In this document: positions 57,834 to 64,000 of the stretch, in pieces
Numbering within the stretch: position 1 is the first letter of the stretch
How the letters are laid out: each line of letters opens with the position of its first letter
From: Pseudoalteromonas sp. R3
GTDB taxonomy: Bacteria > Pseudomonadota > Gammaproteobacteria > Enterobacterales > Alteromonadaceae
Assembly (NCBI RefSeq): GCF_004014715.1
Contig: NZ_CP034835.1
Location: forward strand, 2,418,001-2,482,000
Length of the DNA stretch: 64,000 nucleotides
Direction: 5' to 3'
Program-made: the position numbers and the translations under genes
Notes under the pieces: generated by a model
Seen by the model: only the letters and a program-made list of their open reading frames with translations
What the model was told of the DNA's origin: nothing
Database searches by the model: none

Positions 57834-58090
57834 AGAATATATGAGCCCAGTTTCATTGAAACAATACAGTGAAACTAATGATTACGCTAATGGCCCTGCG
57901 CAAACATCCATTCTTGAGCTGGGTGCACAATCACAGCATTCAGTTTGACTGGGCGCGATAAACACTGGGACCACACATAATCCCAGGTTTGATTTACCGT
58001 TTTAGCAGACAACTTTTTCCACTTTTGTGATGCAAAGTTCATATTAGCCGCGTATATTGTTTGGTTCTGTTTTTTTGTAGTAATGATGTT

Positions 58091-59170
58091 ATGCGCAGTT
58101 ATGTATTTCTGGCCATGCTGGCCCCTGCTTTTGCTCACTCAGCTGATATACAGCTTAATTACCTGGACGAATTTATTGTTCCTGCTGACTTACAGCTCAA
58201 TGGCGACAAGGTCGGTGGCTTATCCAGCATTGAATACACCAACGGCAAATATTTGCTGATAGCAGATGACTCTAAAAACCCACGCTATTTTCAGGCAAGT
58301 ATCAGTATAAGCGGCAAGAAGATTAAGCAGGTTCAATTCGAAAAGTCTTTACCTCTGCTGGATAACAAAACGCACTCAGACGTTGTTGATCCTGAAAGCC
58401 TGCGCGTAGCCCCGGGCAGCGGCGATATTATCTGGACCAGCGAGGGAAGTATAAAATACAAACATGCACCCGCGATTTTTATGCAAACAACGCAAGGCCG
58501 CGTGAGTTTCGAATTGCCCAATATGTTCGACATAGCCAAAAGTTCAGGGCCAAGGCACAACGCGGTGTTTGAAGGCTTAACTGTTGCGCATTCGGGCCAA
58601 GGCATTTGGGTGTCTGCAGAAGGCGCATTGAAACAAGACGGTGAAGAGTCTACCATCGAGCACGGCAGTATGGTCCGTATCTCCTATTTTGATTTTGCCT
58701 CGAAAAAAATGCAAAAGCAGTTTGCTTATTATCTTGAGCCTATGGTCAATCGCCCAGAGGCAAAACCCGATGCATTTCGCACCACGGGTTTGGTTGAGAT
58801 ATTACAGGTTAATGAGCACCAGTTTTTAACTATGGAACGTTCATACACGTCAGGCATAGCGGACGGCGGCAATGATGTCAGCATTTACCTTATAGATACA
58901 ACAGGTACAACTGACACCAGCCGGATGACAACATTAAAAAACCAGGCTTTGCGCCCTGCCAGCAAGACTTTATTGCTGGATATGGCCACCATCAAACATC
59001 AGCTAAACTCCAAACACATTGATAACCTTGAAGGAATGACCTTTGGCCCTGTACTAAACAATGGCAAGCGAAGCTTAGTGATGGTATCCGATGATAATTT
59101 TAACGTGCATGGTAAACAGCTAAGTCAGATTTTGTTATTTGAGGTTGATACTGCCCAACCCCGACGTTAA
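58091..59170 (+). CDS. Secreted esterase-like phytase-family protein
   Basis: 359 aa. Signal peptide from MRSYVFLAMLAPAFAHSA; beta-propeller of the phytase-like esterase family (PF13449): GGLSSIEY, LLIADDSKN, DPESLRVAP, EGLTVAHSG, ERSYTSG, NLEGMTFGP. No catalytic activity can be assigned. Start at 58091; a frame extends to 58061. It follows the esterase gene after 257 nt, so a separate promoter is likely. Confidence 0.85.
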   Translation: MRSYVFLAMLAPAFAHSADIQLNYLDEFIVPADLQLNGDKVGGLSSIEYTNGKYLLIADDSKNPRYFQASISISGKKIKQVQFEKSLPLLDNKTHSDVVDPESLRVAPGSGDIIWTSEGSIKYKHAPAIFMQTTQGRVSFELPNMFDIAKSSGPRHNAVFEGLTVAHSGQGIWVSAEGALKQDGEESTIEHGSMVRISYFDFASKKMQKQFAYYLEPMVNRPEAKPDAFRTTGLVEILQVNEHQFLTMERSYTSGIADGGNDVSIYLIDTTGTTDTSRMTTLKNQALRPASKTLLLDMATIKHQLNSKHIDNLEGMTFGPVLNNGKRSLVMVSDDNFNVHGKQLSQILLFEVDTAQPRR

Positions 59171-59342
59171 GTCCATTAGGTGAGCACCATTATTTTTTGA
59201 GCTTTGTTCTAATTTACTGGCATGGTTCTGGGCCAATCTTGAAGTCTTTTAACGTCGATGTACCTGAAGCGGCTTTTTCATCCGAACAATTAATCAACTA
59301 ACACTCTGAATAACAACACTGTTATAAGATATAGGTTTTAAG

Positions 59343-59376
59343 AAAAAAGCCCCACAGCTAACTGTGGGGCTTTTTT
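59343..59376. terminator. Bidirectional terminator before GH92 gene
   Basis: 15 bp perfect stem AAAAAAGCCCCACAG / CTGTGGGGCTTTTTT with a CTAA loop. Confidence 0.92.
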
Positions 59377-59448
59377 GAAGCTATATTAAACATTCTGAAA
59401 AGTATTAGCCTTGTGTCGCTCTTCCCTGCCATTCAATTTATGAATTCC

Positions 59449-61953
59449 TTATCGAATAGATGGCCCATAACTTGGTGGCCTGTTTTCTGGTGCCTGGCCA
59501 AATGCTTCGTTTGGCGTATCACTCAAAGTAAAGTCCAGTGTCACAGGCGTGTTGATATAAGACTCATCAATCCAGCTATTCAACGTCGCTTTTCCGTTTA
59601 TTTTCAAAGCCTCAATGTAAATATGCTCACCCGAAGCCTGCGGCGCGTTCAGTGTTAAATTGCCTATTCTGGCCTTTTTAAACTGAGGGCTGGACAATAC
59701 CAAGTCTGCACGGCCCGGATACTTAGGGTATAACCCAAGGCTGCTGAATACGTACCAGGATGACATCTGGCCAAGATCGTCCTGTCCGGGAATGCCATCA
59801 GGTGTATCCAGCCAGAGATCCTGCATTGTTTGACGTACCGTCTGCTGTGTTTTGTATGCCTCACCAGTATGCAGATACATCCAGGGAGACAATATAGATG
59901 GCTGGTTTGAAACATCGGAAAACTCAGCAGAATCTCGATACAGCACCCAGGTACCGTCAGGCTTGCGGAAATGACTATCAAGCCGCTGGCTCATCGCCTG
60001 TTCACCACCCAACACTTTCGCAAGCCCGGCACCATCGTGCGGGATCATCCACAGGTATTGAGCCGGACTGCCCTCGACAAACAAGTGACCCGAGAAAGGA
60101 TCAAAGTCACCCTTCCAGCTGCCGTCTTTATTGCGCCCCTGAATATAGCCCAATGATTCTGTTGCGGCCGGGTTGTAAATATTGCGCCAAAAGCCGGCTT
60201 CGTTTACAAAACGAGATGCATCCTTGTGCTTACCCAGACGCGCTGCCAGTTGAGACAAAGAAAAGTAGCTGGATGCTTGTTCAAGCGTTTCCGAAGCACC
60301 TTCCCAGCTGTTTGATTGATCTGATATAAAGCCTAATTGTTGCCACTGATCTAAAGAGGGTTTTTGACCACGACAAAATACCGGGCAACCAACATCAGAT
60401 AAGTCAAACTCTGTCGGCTCGGTCGCGGCTTTGTATAAAGAGTCATATGCTCCGGCGACATCAAAGTCATTCGCTCCAAATGCCACAAAATTGGCAATCG
60501 CAATAGTCGATGGATCGCCACTCATCACGCCCGTTGGTCCGGCATTGTGGGTCCAGCGATCCCATATACCGTTAAACTGATTTGCCTGATTAAATAACGA
60601 CTGAGCAATATCACTGCCACGCTTTTTGTCTAACAAAGTCACCAGCTGTAATTGAGAGCGATAGACGTCCCACCCGGAAAAATTGGCGTATTGCTGAGTT
60701 TGGCTCCCTTGGACCGAATGAACCTGCTGATCAAATCCCATGTACTGGCCGTTTGCGTCTGAAAAAACATTGGGATGATATAAGCTGTGGTATAAGGCCG
60801 TGTAGAAGACGCTCAGCTTACTGGCATCATCAGACTCAACACTCACTTTGGAAAGCTCTTCTTCCCAAGCGTTTTGCGCATTTTGACGCACTTGAGCAAA
60901 ACTTTGTTCTGACTGCTCTTTTTGCAGATTTTCTCGTGCATTATCCAGGCTCACGTATGAAATGCCGACACGCATCTGTACCGTTTCTCCCGAGTTCATA
61001 TCGAGATCGACCCAGACACCCGACCCTTTACCTATATCTGGCCAGCCATTGTCACCATACCCCATTCCCCCTTGTGAGGAATTCTGCCCAGCAAAAACCT
61101 CCTCGTCTTTCCACGCGCCTGAGCCAGAGATAGGCTTATCCAGCTTGGCAACAAAATGCAGGGTGTAATAATCTCTGCGATTATACTCCCCCAGATAACC
61201 ACAGAAGTTTCCGGAAGTTACGTACCCGGTAATTTCGCCCTTACTGGCGTTGACCTTTACATAAGCGTCGCCACTACCAAGCTGAGAGTAAGCTGTTCTG
61301 AATAGCAATTTAGCGTTGTCGGCCTGTTCAAACGTAAAATTCGCGATACCAGTGCGGGTTGTCGCGGAAAGCTCGACGTTCACCCCATTATCAAGCCCAA
61401 CCTGATAGTAACCAGGCGTCGCTGTTTCATTGTCATGACTAAAGCCGGCACTATAGTATGCGTTAATCGGGTCAGTCGCGGGAGAAAAAGTCATCTCTTT
61501 GGTGAAAGGCATGACGGGAATATCGCCGGATGCACCCAGACACCCGGTACCAGATAAACGGGTAAAGGAGAACCCTTTTACACGACTTGCCTGATAGTTA
61601 TAGCCACCGGGAGAAACGGGTACACGCTTCTTTTCTTCCAGAATCTTCTTTGCGATCCCTTCCGACTCCGCCAGCAAGTCTTCGGTGTAGGCATGCTCAG
61701 GACCAAAGTTAAACATACCGAATGGGACCAAAGCGCCTGGAGAAACATTGCCAGCCTGTCTGTGATTGAATGGGCCCTTAGTTCCTATCAAAGGATCGAC
61801 ATACGACACCACATCGGACACGTAATTTGATTGCATGTTTATGCTCTGTTTTGCACTCTTGTCTGTTGTACTGGGTGCTTGACCACACGCCACCAGGATA
61901 GCAGACGCGAGTGCTGCCAGGGCCAGATGTCTGGCCGGTTTGTTTTGATTCAT
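59449..61953 (-). CDS. GH92 family alpha-mannosidase lipoprotein
   Basis: 834 aa lipoprotein (lipobox LVAC at 19-22 in MNQNKPARHLALAALASAIL). Family landmarks: PGALVPFGMFNFGPE, SFTRLSGTGCLGASGD, YDVYRS-like GWDVYRSQ, and GQDDLGQMSSWYVFSSLGLY near the catalytic acid/base. GH92 enzymes are calcium-dependent exo-alpha-mannosidases acting on N-glycan or mannan. No signal of a polysaccharide locus around it. Usual length is 700-850 aa. Confidence 0.93.
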   Translation of the reverse strand: MNQNKPARHLALAALASAILVACGQAPSTTDKSAKQSINMQSNYVSDVVSYVDPLIGTKGPFNHRQAGNVSPGALVPFGMFNFGPEHAYTEDLLAESEGIAKKILEEKKRVPVSPGGYNYQASRVKGFSFTRLSGTGCLGASGDIPVMPFTKEMTFSPATDPINAYYSAGFSHDNETATPGYYQVGLDNGVNVELSATTRTGIANFTFEQADNAKLLFRTAYSQLGSGDAYVKVNASKGEITGYVTSGNFCGYLGEYNRRDYYTLHFVAKLDKPISGSGAWKDEEVFAGQNSSQGGMGYGDNGWPDIGKGSGVWVDLDMNSGETVQMRVGISYVSLDNARENLQKEQSEQSFAQVRQNAQNAWEEELSKVSVESDDASKLSVFYTALYHSLYHPNVFSDANGQYMGFDQQVHSVQGSQTQQYANFSGWDVYRSQLQLVTLLDKKRGSDIAQSLFNQANQFNGIWDRWTHNAGPTGVMSGDPSTIAIANFVAFGANDFDVAGAYDSLYKAATEPTEFDLSDVGCPVFCRGQKPSLDQWQQLGFISDQSNSWEGASETLEQASSYFSLSQLAARLGKHKDASRFVNEAGFWRNIYNPAATESLGYIQGRNKDGSWKGDFDPFSGHLFVEGSPAQYLWMIPHDGAGLAKVLGGEQAMSQRLDSHFRKPDGTWVLYRDSAEFSDVSNQPSILSPWMYLHTGEAYKTQQTVRQTMQDLWLDTPDGIPGQDDLGQMSSWYVFSSLGLYPKYPGRADLVLSSPQFKKARIGNLTLNAPQASGEHIYIEALKINGKATLNSWIDESYINTPVTLDFTLSDTPNEAFGQAPENRPPSYGPSIR

Positions 61954-62428
61954 GACTGATTCCCACCAAAATGGATCGTTCCAATTTTTGTTTTTGATAT
62001 TGATTAATTGGCGGGCACAGTGCCACTATTTTAGGTATTTGTACAAATTTAATGCGCTGGTTTGAAGGTTATAAGCGATAACCTGCACTTTGAAAACAGC
62101 CCAATAAGAATTGAAAAATACATTCAGACTGTGTGTCTTACGCTCAATGCATATCATTTGATAAGCCTGTGCATTACATATTGAAAGCGTTTTTCTGGTT
62201 TGGGTCAGCAAAAGTCTATCACTACCAGCTTACTCTGGGGCCATCATTTAAAATACACATCGACTATTTATTAACTAACTTTCTTTGCAAATACACAGCT
62301 GTTAGATTCATATCGACCTATACTCAGCAAAGTGCTTTTTTTAAACACGCTACAAGAACGAGCCTTAATGACACGCGTTCATTCAGTTTGTATTGCTTAA
62401 AACAGACAACACAATAAGGTAATTTGCT
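61954..62428. other. Divergent intergenic region, GH92 / MetE-like
   Basis: Nothing conspicuous. A 94-codon frame (62133-62417) has no RBS and no recognisable features. Confidence 0.4.
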
Positions 62429-63514
62429 ATGTCAGGGGTACACATTCCCAGTGAACAAATTGGTTCTATTCCCAGAAACCGGTGTTTGATAGACGCTTAT
62501 AAAGACTACAAACAGGGAAAAATTAGCTATGCACACCTTAACGACATTGCAGAACGTGAAACGTGCCAGGTGATCTGTGAATTAGAAAGCCTGGGTTGTG
62601 AGGTAGTAAGTGATGGTGAGCAACGAAAGTTTGACGGCTTTGCTCATTATTGTCTGCACAACTCTCCCAGCTATTCTGATCAGGGCCTATTGGTTGATTT
62701 TAATGACGGCCACACCCGAGTTTTTGCACCGCACCTTAAGGTAGCACCATTTCGCTATGAACACACCGCTGATGAATTTCTCGCTTTTGCGCTCAAGCAT
62801 GCCAATGTACCGGTCAAACAGGCAGTTATCTCCCCCTCTATGCTGAGCCTGGTGTATCCACCTCAGGGGATTGAAGACTACGATCATGAACGCTTTGTGG
62901 CCGATCTTGTCAACGAGCACGTCGGCGAAGTCAGGCGCTGCCTTGATCTGGGTGCCCATAAAGTGCAGCTCGACTTCACCGAAGCGAGGCTTTCCTTAAA
63001 GCTGGATCCGTCTGGCCAGACGCTCAAGTCTTTTGTCGAGCTTATTAACAAATGCCTGTCTCACTTTAGTGACGAAGAAAGGCAGCGTATCGGTATTCAT
63101 ACCTGCCCTGGTGCCGACATTGACTCAACACACAGTGCCGACATCGACTATAAGTATCTGTTACCTACTCTGTTTGAAATTAATGCTGGTAACTTTTACG
63201 TCGCACTCAGGGGTGAAGCAAACCCCAAGAAAACGCTTAAGCTCATTAGTCGTATCCTTAAGCCCTTCCAGCGCGTTTTTATTGGCGTGATCAACCCAAA
63301 TAGTACTGAGTTAGAAAGCCCCGAATCGGTCAGGGACTTGGTGTTACTGGCCACTGAGTTTATTCCCGTTTCGCAGCTTGGTACCTGCGACGATTGTGGC
63401 TTTTCGCCATTTGCCGATGACAGCTCCACCACCAGAGAGTTAGTCTACAATAAAATAAGGTCCCGGCTTGTAGGGACAAAGCAGGCCGAAGAGCATCTCA
63501 ATACAAAAAGTTAG
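62429..63514 (+). CDS. MetE C-terminal-like (cobalamin-independent) methyltransferase
   Basis: 361 aa single-domain protein of the MetE-C/UROD family. Zinc ligands: His and Cys in IGIHTCPG, and the later Cys in CDDCGFSPF; start region IPSEQIGSIPR and DGEQRKFDGF match core MetE proteins. Predicted to move a methyl group to a thiol or similar acceptor; not the two-domain folate MetE. RBS AAGGTAAT upstream. Followed 26 nt later by a PAS sensor gene. Confidence 0.82.
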   Translation: MSGVHIPSEQIGSIPRNRCLIDAYKDYKQGKISYAHLNDIAERETCQVICELESLGCEVVSDGEQRKFDGFAHYCLHNSPSYSDQGLLVDFNDGHTRVFAPHLKVAPFRYEHTADEFLAFALKHANVPVKQAVISPSMLSLVYPPQGIEDYDHERFVADLVNEHVGEVRRCLDLGAHKVQLDFTEARLSLKLDPSGQTLKSFVELINKCLSHFSDEERQRIGIHTCPGADIDSTHSADIDYKYLLPTLFEINAGNFYVALRGEANPKKTLKLISRILKPFQRVFIGVINPNSTELESPESVRDLVLLATEFIPVSQLGTCDDCGFSPFADDSSTTRELVYNKIRSRLVGTKQAEEHLNTKS

Positions 63515-63540
63515 AAATCAGCCCAATAAATGGTTCGGAT

Positions 63541-64000
63541 ATGAGTTCAGTACCGCCACCCACATCAGATGATGAAGAGCTCATCACCAGGCTCGAAGAT
63601 GAGATACTGGCGTTGGAGTTAGAAAACAATCGGCTGCAACAAATTCTGCGCGACAGCGAATATGACAGAAAAGCGCTTGCAGATATTCAAAAGCTCGCGA
63701 ATGTGGGAACCTGGCGTCTGAACCACTTAACCTATAACGTCCAGCTGAGCGAAAAACTCACCGCTATGTTAGACATACCAGATGGAAAAAGCAGCATGCA
63801 ATGGAGCGAGTTTATTACTGCACTAGATCCAAGTGGTGAACTGAAGCTCAAACAATCACTACGAGATGTATTTGTGGGCGGCGGCACAATAAATTTTGAA
63901 CACACCGTCAGCCGCTCGGACGGTTCACTTATTTACGTACGGCACCACTGCGAAACCCACCTGAATGGCATAGGTCAGCCACTGAATTCAATTGGTCTGG
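63541..64000 (+). CDS. PAS domain signalling protein, 3' end outside window
   Basis: 153 codons visible. N-terminal coiled coil (ELITRLEDEILALELENNRL), then a PAS domain (LANVGTWRLNHLTYNVQLSE, SDGSLIYVRHHCE). Output domain not seen; likely a histidine kinase or cyclic-di-GMP enzyme. ATG at 63541; no strong RBS. Probably co-transcribed with the MetE-like gene. Confidence 0.75.
   Translation, partial: MSSVPPPTSDDEELITRLEDEILALELENNRLQQILRDSEYDRKALADIQKLANVGTWRLNHLTYNVQLSEKLTAMLDIPDGKSSMQWSEFITALDPSGELKLKQSLRDVFVGGGTINFEHTVSRSDGSLIYVRHHCETHLNGIGQPLNSIGL

Noticed and set aside
62133..62417. 94 aa ORF before the MetE-like gene
   Set aside because: No RBS, no recognisable features, biased composition.

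Overview
The window looks like chromosomal DNA of a marine gammaproteobacterium, most probably Pseudoalteromonas or a close relative. The basis is the mix of genes (HAE1-type RND pump, TonB receptor, rimB-rimK-desuccinylase set, GH92 mannosidase, Reg_prop hybrid kinase, DUF6435 micro-gene), moderate GC, and strong AGGAG-type ribosome binding sites. The assignment comes from recognising protein families, not from a database search.

Layout. 1-9.8 kb: 3' part of an RND efflux permease, then a leftward Gld-type ABC transporter operon (ATPase, permease/GldG fusion, DUF4340 protein), then an ACSF2-like acyl-CoA ligase. 10-14.1 kb: a 1.4-kDa-residue-scale (about 1380 aa) periplasmic-propeller hybrid histidine kinase. 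14.2-19.9 kb: a scrambled accessory block between two copies of a ~105 bp hairpin repeat. It holds a TerB-like gene, a response regulator cut off after its receiver domain, an AHH-type nuclease effector with a DNRPEAVAQRK leader, an intact Y1/REP-associated transposase, a 618 bp tandem duplication of the transposase 3' half, a small secreted Cys protein and about 14 copies of a TGGGTGTCC / GGACACCCA end motif. 19.99-23.0 kb: a Hachiman-type anti-phage pair (hamA DUF1837 nuclease and hamB Ski2-like helicase). 23.4-33.9 kb: core metabolism and envelope genes (acnB of the long type, rimB-rimK-M14 operon, TonB receptor, M24 peptidase, PEBP). 34.1-39.6 kb: divergent FHA regulator and Ser/Thr kinase-TPR protein, a hypothetical and a dead GH18-like protein. 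39.6-43.3 kb: ACT protein and an MCE (Mla-like) lipid transporter operon with a degenerate ATPase. 43.4-52.5 kb: GNAT, dicarboxylate symporter, DUF6435, PSD-family decarboxylase, SDR and DJ-1 genes divergent from a LysR regulator, a beta-barrel heme-protein-like gene, and a secreted hypothetical. 52.7-64 kb: a hexanucleotide repeat, secreted TPR-like protein, SnoaL/DJ-1 fusion, membrane AraC regulator, metallo-beta-lactamase-fold protein, esterase, phytase-like esterase, GH92 lipoprotein, MetE-like methyltransferase and the start of a PAS protein.

A striking technical pattern: five genes (gldG fusion, hamA, Ser/Thr kinase, MCE protein, SnoaL/DJ-1 fusion) are each split by what looks like the loss of exactly one base in a short homopolymer. 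Adding one base restores one continuous, family-length protein every time. This points to homopolymer sequencing or assembly errors rather than five independent pseudogenes, and it should be resolved before any gene-loss claim is made. I annotate each as one gene.
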